From positions 48,978,501-49,042,500 of the forward strand of contig NC_077240.1 in assembly GCF_947179165.1 (NCBI RefSeq): DNA of 64,000 nt, written 5' to 3'. Each line of letters begins with the position of its first letter. Position 1 is the first letter of the stretch. The notes under the pieces were generated by a model. It was not told the origin of the DNA, did no database searches, and saw only the letters and a program-made list of their open reading frames with translations. A program made the position numbers and the translations under genes. The DNA comes from Solanum dulcamara (taxonomy: Eukaryota > Streptophyta > Magnoliopsida > Solanales > Solanaceae). Positions 11,015 to 22,785 of the stretch are shown here, in pieces.

Positions 11015-12520
11015 GCTCCATCCTTAAACTGTCAGCCACAAATTGAATTAAGTAGAGATGGCTGAGCTCTCACAAATGCCAAAATCAATCTAGAATCTGA
11101 GATATACAACTTGACCATTTTAGTGGCCAAAGACAAGATGTCCAAGGCTAGGGGTTTCTCCACAGCAGGCAAGTAAGCCAAACTGCCCCTACTCTCCGTT
11201 TTCTGGCTCAAGGTGTCCGCTATTACATTCTTCATGCTTGAATGATAGAGAACAAAGATGTCATAATCTGCTAAGAGCTCAATCTAGCACTAGTATCTAG
11301 AATTAAGGTTCCTCTGACTCATAAGATACTATAGGCTGCAGTGATATGTATATATCTCCCAATGGACCCCATATAAGTAGTGCCTCCACATCTTGAGTGT
11401 GGGTAGTTGCTCTCATGCGTTTTTAACTTTCTGGAAGCATAAGCAATAACCCCACTCTGCTGCATCATAACATACCCAAGACCTACACCAAAAGCATCAC
11501 AATATACTGAAAAGCTCTTTCCCTTAATTGAAAGAGTGAGAACAGGAGAGGTGGTAAGAAGCTCCTTGAGCCTTTAAAAGCTTGACTCGTAATCCTCGAA
11601 CCATACAAAGGGGACATCCTAATAGGTCATATGGCTTAATGGGGCTGTAATGGTGGAGAAACCCTTGATGAAGCGCCCGTAGTAACCAGCCAATCCGATG
11701 AAACTCTTAATCCCTAAAACAGATGTGGGCCTAGCCCAACCACGAATAGCCTCAATATTTACCAGATTTACCATGATATCCTCCTTAGACACTACGTGTC
11801 CCATAAATGTCACAGACTCTAACCAAAACTCATACTTTAAAAACTTTGCATAAATCCACTAATCTCTCAAAGTATGGAGTACCAGCCTCAAGTGCTGCGC
11901 ATGCTCCTCTCTACTCCGCGAGTATATGAAGATGTCATTGATGAATACAATTATGAAGGAGTCAATATAAGGCCTGAATAATCGATCTATAAGGTCCATA
12001 AAGGCTGCTGGGGCATTAGTAAGCCAAAAAGACATCAATAGGAACTCGTAGTGGCCATAACGAGTCTGAAAAGCAGCCTTAGGAATATCGGTAAATCTAA
12101 TCCTCAACTAGTGGTAGATAGACCTCAAATCATTCTTAGAAAACATAGTGACACCCTGAAGCTGGTTGAACAAATCATCAATGTGAGGCATAGGGTAACG
12201 GTTCTTCACCATTACCTTGTTTAGCTTCCTATATTTAATACACATCCGCATAGTCCAATTCTTCTTCTTAACAAATAGGATAGGAGAACACCATGGAGAC
12301 ACACTCGAATGCATAAAGCTTTTACCTAGGAGATTCTCTAGCAGAGTACTGAGCTCTCAGAGCTTTGCGGGAGCCATACGGTAAGGTGGAATAGAAATAG
12401 GCTTAGTGCCCGGCTCCAAGTCTATAGTAAAGTCAATATCCCTCTCTAGAGGTAGGCCAGGTAGGTCTGTAAGAAAGACATCAATAAACTCTCCGACCAT
12501 AAGAACTGAATCAATAAAAG
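11015..12520 (-). pseudogene. pol: Element B reverse transcriptase and RNase H remnant
   Basis: Minus-strand order: the linker with ERDIDFTIDL (about 12440), RT fingers (12314-12108; [24 protein letters not shown]), palm (12107-11859; [12 protein letters not shown] and [10 protein letters not shown], where the catalytic box FIDDI has become FINDI, losing an aspartate), thumb (11813-11619; SFIGLAGYYGRFIKGFS), then RNase H (11600-11240; YCDAFGVGLG, ASRKL). The RNase H end and spacer (11235-11032) begin NVIADTLSQ. The Asp-to-Asn change in the palm plus stops between segments mean RT is dead. Confidence 0.9.
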
Positions 12521-13060
12521 GGGCCTCGCTGGACACATCTCGGACTTAAGCTAAGTAAGCCAAGCACCTGGAAGCAAATAGACACAAAGCTTGCATAAAG
12601 GATATAATCCCCATCGGTGTGCGGCTATAAGTACCCTTCCATAAGACAGAGGGAATGCCAGACATGGCTAAAGTAACCATCTTAGTATAACAGTCCAAAA
12701 CTGCATGGTGAGGGGAAAGCCAATCCATGCCCAGTATAACATCAAAGTCCAACATATATAATAGAATAAGGTCAGCCTGAGTCTCATGCCCCTGAATAGT
12801 CACCACATAGGATCTACATGCCTGATCCACTACTAAAGAATCCCATACCGGGGGGCAACGACACTTTAAGTGGCTCATAAATAATCCAGACGAGGAGAAA
12901 AATATATAGATACATAAGAATACATGGAACTTGGATTAAATAAAGTTGATGCAGTCAGCTGACATATGAGGATAGTACTTGTGATAATATCATTTGATGC
13001 CTCGACCTCTACCCTAGCTGGAGTAGCATAAAAATAGCCGTATTGGCCTCCGCCACGTCC
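12521..13060 (-). pseudogene. pol: Element B aspartic protease remnant
   Basis: Minus strand. The open stretch at 12878-12546 contains the family landmark VILGMDWLSPHHAVLDC that follows the protease fold in plant gypsy elements. Upstream (about 12975-12885) the active-site strand reads TASTLFNPSSMYSYV, so the usual catalytic DSG or DPG triplet has become NPS; the aspartate is lost. Frames change between the two parts. Confidence 0.8.
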
Positions 13061-14331
13061 ATATGACCTACCACCTAACCTACCTCCTCGAGGACCTCCC
13101 CAAATACCCTATTGGCTAGTGCCATGACCCTGTGGCTGATATCCACTTCCTTGGCCCTCACCTCAGTCTCTACCTCCAAATGGAGGTGGTACTGCTATCG
13201 ATGGTCAAGCTCAACTGGTGCACTCTCTGGATCATTGCTCTAGTGAACCATAATAAAAATAACCCGAAGTTAAGCACCATGATCCCCTTGAGCCCTGACC
13301 TGTGGTGCAACCCCCCAAATGGGGCCGACTACCCTCAACTATTGGAAGGGCTACCTGAATTGACCAATTGGACTGACCTTGCTGGTATCTATCATTCTAG
13401 AATCGATGGCGGGGCCTGTCATAACTATCTTGGCCCTTAGAATGGGACCCACTTAAGCTGCCCTGGTGCCTGGCCCTCTTATCATTGCCCCCTTGGGCCA
13501 AATATGGAATAATCTCTATAATATAGGCATGGTCCACCATATTTAGAAAAGGGCAGCCCACAGAAACTATGTGTTCTATCCCTAACCTCAAGTGGGGCCT
13601 CAACCAATGCATAAAACACCATACTCGCTCCTCTACGATGGGTAGAATCATTATGGCATATCGGGATAGTTGGTGGAATCTGGCATTATACTTGGCGACA
13701 GTCTTCTGGACCTGGTGCAATCATTTAAACTGATCTCAAAGTTGGTCCCTGACGCTCCTGGAGATGTATCTAGCCATGAAGGCCTCTGGAAATTGAGCCT
13801 ATATCAAAGGTGGTAACCCAACTAGCGTGGTCTGTAAGTAGGAGTGCCATCACTGTCTAGCTGACACATGGGACTGGTGAGCGGTGAAGTCGGCCATCTG
13901 GACTCCACAAAACCCAAGGAGTGAAGTTTCTCCTGGAAAGTATTTAGAAACTCCTTAGCGTCCTCGCAAATTGCTCTAGAAAATATTAGGGGTGATAAAC
14001 TTCGAAATACCCCCAATATCTTCTTCTCCAGTAAGGACATAACACCCTCTGGAACTGCTAGTGGGGGTGCAACATCTGGTGGGGGTGGCTGAACCTCAAG
14101 TGCTGGCGGCGCAGGCTGGTCCTGCGGTTTTGGCATATAAGCACCTGGGGCTATGGCCTGTAGCATAACCCCAATAGCTGTAAGAAGCTAAGAAACTATC
14201 GCCTGTAAAGCTGGGGTCATAAATGGTGCGGCTTGAGGCTTTGCTGCTGGTGGTGGCCCCTCCAGGTGAGAAGGAATAAGGGCATCTTGATGCTTCTCTA
14301 CATACGCAAGAACTATATCTGGATTAGGGAC
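13061..14331 (-). pseudogene. gag: Element B gag, main part
   Basis: Minus strand. A proline-rich N-terminal stretch (14166-14030; QPAPPALEVQPPPP) leads into the gag core (about 14000-13730) and a further open stretch at 13720-13397 (VAKYNARFHQLSRYA, a typical retrotransposon gag motif). Gly-rich and knuckle-region sequence follows to about 13070. It is frame-broken between 13822 and 13720. The first codons of gag lie beyond the solo LTR at 17154-17244, and the reading resumes there. Confidence 0.85.
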
Positions 14332-14656
14332 TGGTGTATTATATCCCGTATTTTTGTACATCAGAATATTTTATGCTAATCGAGATAAGTTTAAGGATAA
14401 AATTATTTTAAGATATGAGGTAGATACTTTTAATCCCTGATTTTAAATAAGTACACAGATTGCTTACAAATTTTAATTGATATAAAATATTTGTGGAAAT
14501 TAGGGATTAATTAATCATGGTTAGATTATTAAGTGGGATTAGTGATTAAATTAATGCTAATTAAAGTATGAGTGGGCTAAGTGGACCCCACTATAGCATG
14601 GCCAAATTTGATTGGCCCATGCTATGAGTGAGGCACGTGTGAAGCTTTAAGGGCAG

Positions 14657-14666
14657 TATATATAGG
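14657..14666 (+). promoter_or_regulatory. TATA-like box of solo LTR
   Basis: TATATATAGG is aligned with the TATA-like boxes of the two sister LTRs and followed by CACCTCATTTCTTCTTC. Confidence 0.5.
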
Positions 14667-16477
14667 ACTTAGTTGATGACTAATTAATTAGTCATTCACC
14701 TCATTTCTTCTTCAACAAAATATAGAGTTAGAAAGAGAGTCCAAGCCATGACTGAGCAAACCTAAGCTCCCAAATTTTAGCCAACTTAAGGAGCTAAATT
14801 GTTAAGGTAAAATTTAATCCTTTTCTACATATATTAGAAGTGGTTTGGACTTGTTATAATTTGGTAAATGTGAATTGGATATAAGAAAATATGTATGTTG
14901 ATGTTGAGGTCTGGTTTGAGCCATGTAAGGGGGTTATTTTAGCTAGAATTGGTGAATTAAACCTAATTAGTATTATTGTGGATGTTGTCATGGATAAATG
15001 ATGAAAGTAAAGAAATTTTATGGTTAGAGTGAAATTATATTTATTCAATTAATGGGTTGTTTTGGGTGTGTTGTTGTTCTTGTTGATTTGAGGAATTAAG
15101 AATTAAGACTTGCATTTTATTAATGGTAATTAATGGGCTGCCTTAATTAAGAAATGATGGATTTAATTATAACTAATGTTGATGTTATTGTTATGGCTGA
15201 TTATATAATGAGAATGGGAGAATATGATATTTCAAGTTAGAATTGTAATTGTTTTAATGGCTGGTTGTAATATGTTGCTGTTGTGTCGAATTGAAGAATT
15301 AAGTATAGTTACAAATATACATTGTATGGTTGTAATTGTTGGGCTGTTATAAATATTTCGATAAAGCATGGTGGCTATGGGCTATTAGGAGTAATTTGAT
15401 AGCATCGTAGTCATTATATTGATGATTAACGAATGTTAAAAAGTTATGTAGATTGTTCGGAGTATTTGGGAATCTTATCTTGGCTAGTCTTAATATGGTA
15501 TTTGAATGTGTGATTATTGATGTTACTTGGTTGTTGTGTTGTACGGATGGTTTGGCTATGAGGAGAGTGACTGATGTAGGGGAGGTGCTGCCCAATTGTC
15601 CAGAAATAAGCTGTTAACATCAAAGTATGTTTTATGCCTTTTCATAGCTTAACCATAGTCTTAACGTCTTAATATAGGTTGAGATATTTTGGACAACATA
15701 TACATATCGAATCACAGATTAAGCATCAAAGGTATGTAAAGTTGTCCTTTTTTTCTTTTGGCATGTCTTCGATTTAAGTGATGAATGATATGAGCTTGGG
15801 GTAATTCTATTCATAAGTTCCGAGTGTGATTCATGATCCTTATTCACTTCTTGATGTTAGAAATCCTAAGGTGATTGAGCTATTGCCCCTCGAGTCCTCT
15901 ATACGTTGAATAGTTGCTGGTGTATAAAAGTTTCTATTCCTACAGACTCTATAATGATTAATGTCCTTAACTTTCAATAGCTATTTCGCATTATCTTGAT
16001 ACATGACATATAATTCCTGAGGCTCTATTTGATATAGTTCATATTGATATGAAATGAGTGCTTAACATGACTATTGCCTTAACATTCAAATGTTAGTTAT
16101 TATACTGTTTCCATTGAGTCTCAGATAATAATCTAATTGTGTATGGTTGCTCATGGTATTCTACTCATGCATGCCTTAATATGTCTCTCACTGAGTCCTG
16201 GGCTGGGTATGTTATTATACACAGTGTTACATCTTTAATCACTGAGTCCCTTACTAGAACGCCGGGTACGATATATGTATATGATGATATGACAGTGACA
16301 CCGAGTCCCATAATGGGCCGGGTATGGTATATGATAATGATATGCATGATTTTATTTTATAAGACGCAGGTATAGTGATTTTTTGATTATCATACTTGTC
16401 TCCTAGAATCTCTACTTCAGTATGATCATTTTTATTATATTTCATGTTTTACATACTCAGTGCATATCTCATACTGA

Positions 16478-16494
16478 CCTCCTTTCTTCGGAGG
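16478..16494 (+). promoter_or_regulatory. Stem 2 of the double stem-loop, solo LTR
   Basis: CCTCC (16478-16482) pairs with GGAGG (16490-16494) around TTTCTTC. Stem 1 just upstream is degenerate in this copy (TCAGTGC...ATACTGA). Confidence 0.5.
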
Positions 16495-16802
16495 GGGGGG
16501 TGCTTTTCATGCCTGTAGGTGCAGATACTCGCTTTGGTGATTCGCCAGCTTAGTACTCCTATTCAGCTATCTTGGAGTGCTCTATTATCCCCGAGCGTAG
16601 AATTTTAGTACAGATCATTTTGATGAGTCTATATATATTTATCTAGGGGTATGGCGGGGCCTTGTCCCGTCATATGTTACTGTTGATACTCGTAGAGGTC
16701 TGTAGACATACGTGTGGGTTATGTATAGATGTTGTTCGACTGTGTTAGCTTTACTTATTTTGGGATGTTGTCGTACGTAGTGGAAGACTTGTCGGCTTGC
16801 GC

Positions 16803-16803
<1 letters not shown>

Positions 16804-16862
<59 letters not shown>
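16804..16862. repeat. (TA)n microsatellite
   Basis: An uninterrupted TA dinucleotide run of about 29 units lies inside the solo LTR. The sister LTRs have only short TATATA stretches at the aligned place (for example near 5025), so it expanded in this copy. Confidence 0.95.
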
Positions 16863-16866
<4 letters not shown>

Positions 16867-17153
16867 GGATGTTTCATGTAGTGGCAGCCTTATTGGCTTG
16901 CGTATATATTTAGGGATGTTCCTGTATGTTGTACCAGCGTTGTCGGCTCATGTATTATGATAATTGATTAATTGTGACTTCTCAAGAGATAGTTTACCTT
17001 GATACATGTATGTGACATTTTAAGATAACGTTAGGTTTTCACAAAGCCTCCATATTGTGTTTAGTTTCAGTTTGATGATATCTAACAGATATGTATACAA
17101 GTGTCTAGCTCGGGCACTAGTCACGGTCTATGAGGTTGGGTCATGACATGGTG

Positions 17154-17244
17154 TTACTGCCCTGCCTGTGCCACGAGGTCGGGCTCTAGGCCTGCCCAGT
17201 CTTGGTGGGTTATCGCCACAGGTAGTACAACGTGTATGAGCCAT
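17154..17244 (-). pseudogene. gag: Element B gag N-terminus
   Basis: The minus-strand ATG at 17244-17242 starts a basic, Arg/Pro-rich leader (MAHTRCTTCG, then RLGRPRARPRG) that continues across the solo LTR into the main gag at 14331. The start is chosen because it is the first ATG after the PBS and leader in a frame that joins gag. Confidence 0.7.
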
Positions 17245-17342
17245 CCTTGCTAAAGAGTGGAACAAATGAGATTTCACGAAACCAATAAGACATATAACTA
17301 CACAAAATTATACAACATAGAGAATGTTCCTAATGATATCCT

Positions 17343-17400
17343 TAGCCTTTTAAGGATGGGTTACAGACGTCTAGCCTCTTAAGGATGGGTTACGGACGTC
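17343..17400. repeat. 29-bp tandem duplication in B leader
   Basis: Two adjacent copies of a unit beginning TAGCC and ending ACGTC (17343-17371 and 17372-17400) differ at two positions. They lie in the untranslated leader of element B, between PBS and gag. Confidence 0.85.
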
Positions 17401-17462
17401 TCAGCACCGATCTGCAAGACTCTATTAGATGTTACTTATGTACAAGTGAGATCGATGAACTT

Positions 17463-17477
17463 GGGCTTTGATACAAA
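17463..17477 (-). promoter_or_regulatory. Element B primer binding site
   Basis: On the minus strand the sequence is TTTGTATCAAAGCCC, close to the TTGGTATCAGAGC site complementary to the 3' end of initiator-Met tRNA, a few bases inside the LTR end TGTCATGATCC/GGATCATGACA. It fixes the orientation and 5' LTR border of element B. Confidence 0.8.
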
Positions 17478-17479
17478 CT

Positions 17480-20219
17480 TGTCATGATCCGATCTCTTGA
17501 GCCATGATGGAATCTACCATAACCCCTCTATAGGTAAGACAAACCCGTAACCCGGAACTGAAAATAACGAGTATAAGGGGGAAATACTAAACAGAACTAA
17601 GAGAAACAGAATAAATGTTGAAATAAGGAGAAACTAGATAAAATATATACAAAATACAAAGTACTGAATCCCTTCTAGAACCTGGAAGTCACTAATACAA
17701 AGCTGCTACCAAAATAAAATGAGTACAAGTCCCAAGAGTGGACCAAAAATATATATACAACACTGGCTAGTCTCAAAAATACCAAAAGGCGGGCCATCTA
17801 AGCTGAAGGAGACAAAAATGATCTCAAAACAATATATGCTAACCCTGGTCTCCGGATCTGCCTGAAACAGGCTCGATCTATCAGCAGCAGTAGCTGGTAT
17901 TCGGACCTACATCATGAAAGTATATGCAGAGTCTAGCATAAGGACTAGATATAATGTCTAAGATAAGGAAAATTATTAGTAATAATGATAGGCTAAACTA
18001 AGCTATGGGATCTACAGTAAGTTCACCCAACCGGGCTCCTATAAGCCCTATCGGGACACACGTGCACAATTTAAAGTAAAACTTAAGCAAACCTCCATAA
18101 GGCTGCCAAGCATACAGAATGACTACGCTAAAGAGGGTAGGGTCTAGGGTTCTCTAAGAGTGAATTCCCTAGGCACTAAGGCTGGGTCTGGAACCCTGGA
18201 TACTCAGCCAATTTGATAGTATGGTAGAGGCAGGGACTGTAACCTCGATACTCACCATAAATGGACAACTTAGAGGCAGGGCTTGTACCCAAAGTTCTTT
18301 TATAAATAATGAATCAGTAGAGGCAGGATTTTACCCCGATGTTTTATATAAGTAGTGAGTCCATAGAGGTAGGCCCGGTACTCCGATGCTCTATGCAAGT
18401 ATCTAATCTAGTTGCCGATCCAACTTCTTTCTCTAGCAGATGTGTAGTAAATCACCCAAAGCCCTCTTTCCTTAGCAAGTCCAGGCCTCAAATATATAAA
18501 GTATAACGTCCATAGATATCCTTCCATAAATAACCAACTCATCATATAAACTTGGGCTTCGACCATAACTGAAACAAGACAAACACAAGGTCTAGGAACA
18601 CCAACTAATATCAAAAGTTGTAAACTTATGAAATTATGGATAAGGTTGTTCATGAGAGCACAGTTACTACCTAGCTATGGCCCAACTACCAAACTCGTTT
18701 GCTACGCCATTCTACAGTGATCTAAGTCCATCAGAGCGATGCTGGGCATCTAAAGCAATTTTTCAATAACCAATAGTAAGGCAATCATACATCGCAATAC
18801 CAGTAATATAAGACAAAAATCGGTAACAGAACCACCAAATAACAATAAGGGTCACATGCTTTCAATACCCAAAATAGGACCTAAGATATTATTTCTACCC
18901 TAAAGCATGTGAATAAACTACAACCCCAACATTACAATAATTTCAACTTGTTTTCACATAATCCAGCTCAATCTAAAGAAAGGAAAGCGTAGTCTACCTA
19001 TAGGTCAATCGCGCGTGCTCTAAATTGCTTTGCCGGAGCCTTTCCTTTTTGGAAGGCCTCTGAATGCTGCCACACTGTCAAAAATAGAATCATAATATCA
19101 TCATAGTTATTTAGACACTAAAATTTCAATTTTTGGAGACAGACCAATTTCGAGGTCTAAAACAGGAATGTCAGACTCATATCTGTAATTATGGAATTAG
19201 CTCCAAAAATTGGTCCAAAATAACACCCCAAGGTTGTATACCAAAATGGGACAGAATTCGGGGCCCATAAGTACCTCAAAAGTAATGCACAAGAAAAATC
19301 CAAATTTAGCTTAAAAAACTAACAATGGCAGCAACAATTTATGAGAAAATACAATAAATAAAGTCTTCACAGCTAAAACCATGCACACCCTGACGTTCCT
19401 CATAAAAAATCCATAATTTAGCCTCAAGAATCACTGAAAAAGGACTCAAAATGCTCCAAATATCAAATCTCAAAATTCACCAAAAATCTAATAGGACAGT
19501 AGCTTAAGACGGAAAAATTGGCAAAACGAAACCTCAACAGCCAAAACCGATTACACAAAAGTGATCCTTATGAAAAAACCCAAAATTTAGACTTTCGAAT
19601 CATAGAAAATGGACTTAAAATAATCAAAAAATAATTTCCCAAAGTTCACCACAATTCCATTCCGAAAATGATAAGAGACAGCAACAAAAGTCACAAATTT
19701 GCCTCACACAAAGATTCAAATCAAGAGTCCAAGCTCACCAATGGATTTCCCATGAAATTTCCTTGAACTTAAACCTTTTAATCACCAATTTTGAGTCAAT
19801 AATGAGGGAGAAATCTCTTTTTGAAAGTACATGCAATGGCTGATGAGCGCCAGTTATCAGCTTTTTAGCTGATATTCTTCAAGTTCCAAAACTTCGACGG
19901 GGTGTTCAGAATTCGTTTGGAATCCCATATGCGCAAATGGACTATACTATATTGCCAAATTCAACATTCTAAATTCAATGGCGCAGTCAAAATTTCTATA
20001 CGTGGTCATTACGCCTGAATGTGGGTCCCACTCGCCATTTTTACCCAAATTCCACTAAGGGGCTCGAAATGAGTTTGAAAGCCTCTAGAGTGGAATGAAA
20101 GGTAATTATAGATCAAACTTGATATTCTGGAGCTAACTACGCTTTTAGAATTTTTATTCGAGCACGTTTTCCAAAAATATTGACTAAAGTCAATCGCTGG
20201 CTAGTTTTCATATCTAAAA
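17480..20219 (-). repeat. Element B 5' LTR, 5' end truncated
   Basis: It begins TGTCATGATCCG on the plus strand (LTR end GATCATGACA on the minus strand) next to the PBS and runs to about 20219, where similarity to the left LTR (near 6113) stops. Roughly 325 bp of the LTR start present in the left copy is missing here. The shared part holds the dyad at about 19855-19874. No protein-like open frame. Confidence 0.8.
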
Positions 20220-21718
20220 TGTCCAATTTTTCGAATTGTAAATAATCAAATGCGTTTAGGTAAAAGTATTGATAATTCATTCAATTAGGATTTGCAATAG
20301 TATTTTTATACATTTTAACCAATGCTATCAACAACGATGTAGACATATTCAAGTACACATGAAAATATGACTAGCTTTATAAATTCATTTGCTAAATAGA
20401 TTGATTTTTGAAAAAATGTATGAATAATCAAGTATAAATTGTTGATTGTGTATAAATAAAAATATTGAGTGTTCATTCAATTAATATTTTCATACCTTTA
20501 AATTTATATTATCTACAACAATGTATATGCATACATGTATCATGTATGCATTAAGTATGCATACATAATCATGTATGCATTCATGTATACATATTCATGT
20601 ATTCATTCACTTAGAATTTGGAAACATTGAATAGATTAATTTTTACACAACTGTACAAATAAATATGTATACAGTTATAGTTTTTATTTGTACTATCAAT
20701 TTGAACCTTTAGGTGGAAAATCCATAAAATCAGAATCAGAATTCCTTTTTTGGAAAAGTCCTAGGGGTAACTTTCTTAATCATGACAATTAATACCAAGA
20801 TCAATCACTATTTCCTAATTGTTTTCCTAAACTGAATAAAACCTTCAATTTCAAAAATCAAAACCTTCAAAAAAATTTAATGAAAATGCAAAAATTTTAA
20901 AATGCAGAGTAACTATAGCCTATCACAATGAGAAAATAACAGTTGAGCATCAACATGCACAACGTGAATTTATAAATGTTGGACATCAACATACACAACA
21001 TAAATTTAGAAATGAAAGAGAAAAATTAGGAGAAAAAAAATCGAATGTGGGTGTATGAATGAATTTTAGAGATGAAAAAGGTAATAAATTGAATAACAAA
21101 AAGTTACTTAGTATTTGTTTAAACTAATGAAGAATGAAATAAAGGAATAATTTAAAATATTCAATAAAAAAGAACCAATCTGATGAAATAGATTTTAGAA
21201 GGATGAGAAAAATCAGGAAAATAAAAAAATGTCAGCTTTCAGTAAAAAATAAATGCGGGGCTACTAAATGCCAAATAAGATTTTTTTTTGGTTAAACAAA
21301 ATAAAAGTGGGCCATATATTGTCAATTTATAGTATAACATATCATGCTGTGCCAATGTTTCATTTCCAATAATGGTCTGCTGAAGCAAATGGACTTTAGC
21401 CCATTTTCTTTTCTTGAAAATTTATCCTTTGTCCTTTTGGATTGCTGCTGCTAAAAGTTTGGTCCTTTGGTACAATTTGCTGTTGTATGCACTGATTATG
21501 ATAAAAATTCGAAAAAATAACTAAACTAGATAACTATTGTACAGTTAATTCTCACATATATTTATGACAACAAAGCATAATCTAATTAACAAAGTTCTAA
21601 TAATTTAAGTGTGAATACAAGTGTAATCCTCAAAAGGCTAAAGAATTAGTTACTGAAGATTAAACTCAATAGATTCGAATCATTTTCAAAGAAAATGTAG
21701 AAAATGCAGCAGCTATGT
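20220..21718. other. AT-rich unassigned spacer with imperfect duplication
   Basis: There is no gene-like reading frame and no LTR hallmarks. An imperfect direct duplication is visible: about 20235-20390 and about 20428-20545 share the TAATCAA...TTCATTCAATTA...TATCNACAACNATGTA order. It is followed by a stretch rich in ATGTATGCAT and CATGTATAC words (about 20518-20610). The rest is plain AT-rich sequence. It may be the remnant of whatever truncated element B's LTR. Confidence 0.5.
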
Positions 21719-22748
21719 TGTAACACCCTGTGTTATCCTAACCTAAAGTAGGCTCAATGATAATGAGAAAAAGAAATTGAGGAAGAGGACTGACCTTGAG
21801 GACTACAGGTATCCTCTAAATTCGTAGAGGGTTCTATGAGCCATAGGGATGACTCGTAGAGTGTTCTATGTGTCTTAGGAACGACTCATAGACCTACGAC
21901 TCGTAGATCCTGACAACACTTAGTAAATTTTAGAATTGGAGAAGCCTTCCTATGATCGACCTTATGAATTGTAAGGGTTTTTATGAGTCGTAGAAATGAC
22001 TAGTAGAACCCTTTTGACACTTAGTCAAATTTCAGTAAAGGAAGTCGTCCCTATGAGTGTTAATGACGAGTCGTCGAAGTCACTACGAGTTGTAGAAATG
22101 ACCCATAGAGAGACTTCAGAGACTCAGAATTTCAGATTTCTGAGAAACCTGCAGGACGAGTCGTGTCTACAACTCATCGAATGGCCTATGACTCATAGAC
22201 CTGAGTCGTTGACCCTTACCCTTTTCCAGCCCAGTTCCGCGATTAAAGATGACGACCCATAAATGTTTCTATAAATCATAGAAATGACTCGTAGAAGACC
22301 AATTTTAGTTTTAACGAAGGGTAGATTGGTCTTTTCCCACCCTTCCCAAACTAAAAACCTGATGTTTTAGGACTAAATTAAGTCCCATTATCAGTACCTT
22401 GAATGCATAATACCCTCATTAACACTTAGATTATTTGAGAGCGAGCATTTGAGAATAAGAGAAAGGTTAGGGTTTTAGTTCTTCAAGCGAGGTCTTTGAG
22501 TTCTTGATTGTTCATCGTGTCTAGGTATGTAAGCCTGAAATAAAACATGGCTTTGTTCCTCCATGTGCCCATGAATGTGATAGGTTGATTGTGAATGAAT
22601 TGAGTCCCCATTAATGTGTTCTTAAGAATTTTTTTTTCTAAAATTTATATGTTTTAATGATTATTAATAAGTTCATGCTTTTCTACAAATGAATTCCTTG
22701 AATAAATGGTTTGAACTATTTGATTCATAAACCCTTATTGCATGCTGA

Positions 22749-22785
<37 letters not shown>

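Larger units (their letters stand above)
14337..17148 (+). repeat. Solo LTR of family A with TGGTG target duplication
   Basis: 2812 bp, starting TATTATATCCCG (the canonical TG has become TA) and ending GGGTCATGACA. TGGTG is at 14332-14336 and 17149-17153. No internal region is present. Gag of element B reads on either side (GRAVTP before, VPNPD after, on the minus strand), confirming a clean insertion. It contains a TATA box at 14657, stem CCTCC/GGAGG at 16478-16494 and a long (TA)n run. Confidence 0.9.
5498..20219 (-). mobile_element. Element B: Ty3/gypsy retrotransposon, minus strand, with two nested solo LTRs
   Basis: A nearly complete element read on the minus strand: 5' LTR (17480-20219), PBS (about 17463-17477), gag start near 17244, gag, protease, RT, RNase H and integrase down to about 6475, polypurine region, and 3' LTR (5498-6437). 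It is cut by solo LTRs at 14337-17148 (in gag) and 7051-10202 (in integrase). Conceptually removing each LTR and one target copy makes the reading continue on both sides. Both of its own LTRs are truncated: the left one by element A, the right one at about 20219 against AT-rich sequence. Confidence 0.88.

Noticed and set aside
20518..20610. ATGTATGCAT-rich stretch as a satellite or origin
   Set aside because: There are too few and too irregular repeats; nothing beyond AT-rich low-complexity sequence can be supported.
21996..22262. 88-codon open frame on the plus strand
   Set aside because: It is produced by the GACTCGTAGA word array in the U3 of the D LTR; the translated sequence is repetitive and the frame is not kept in the G LTR.
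22752..22783. (TA)n run as a promoter
   Set aside because: It is a simple microsatellite inside the D LTR with no conserved counterpart in the G LTR.
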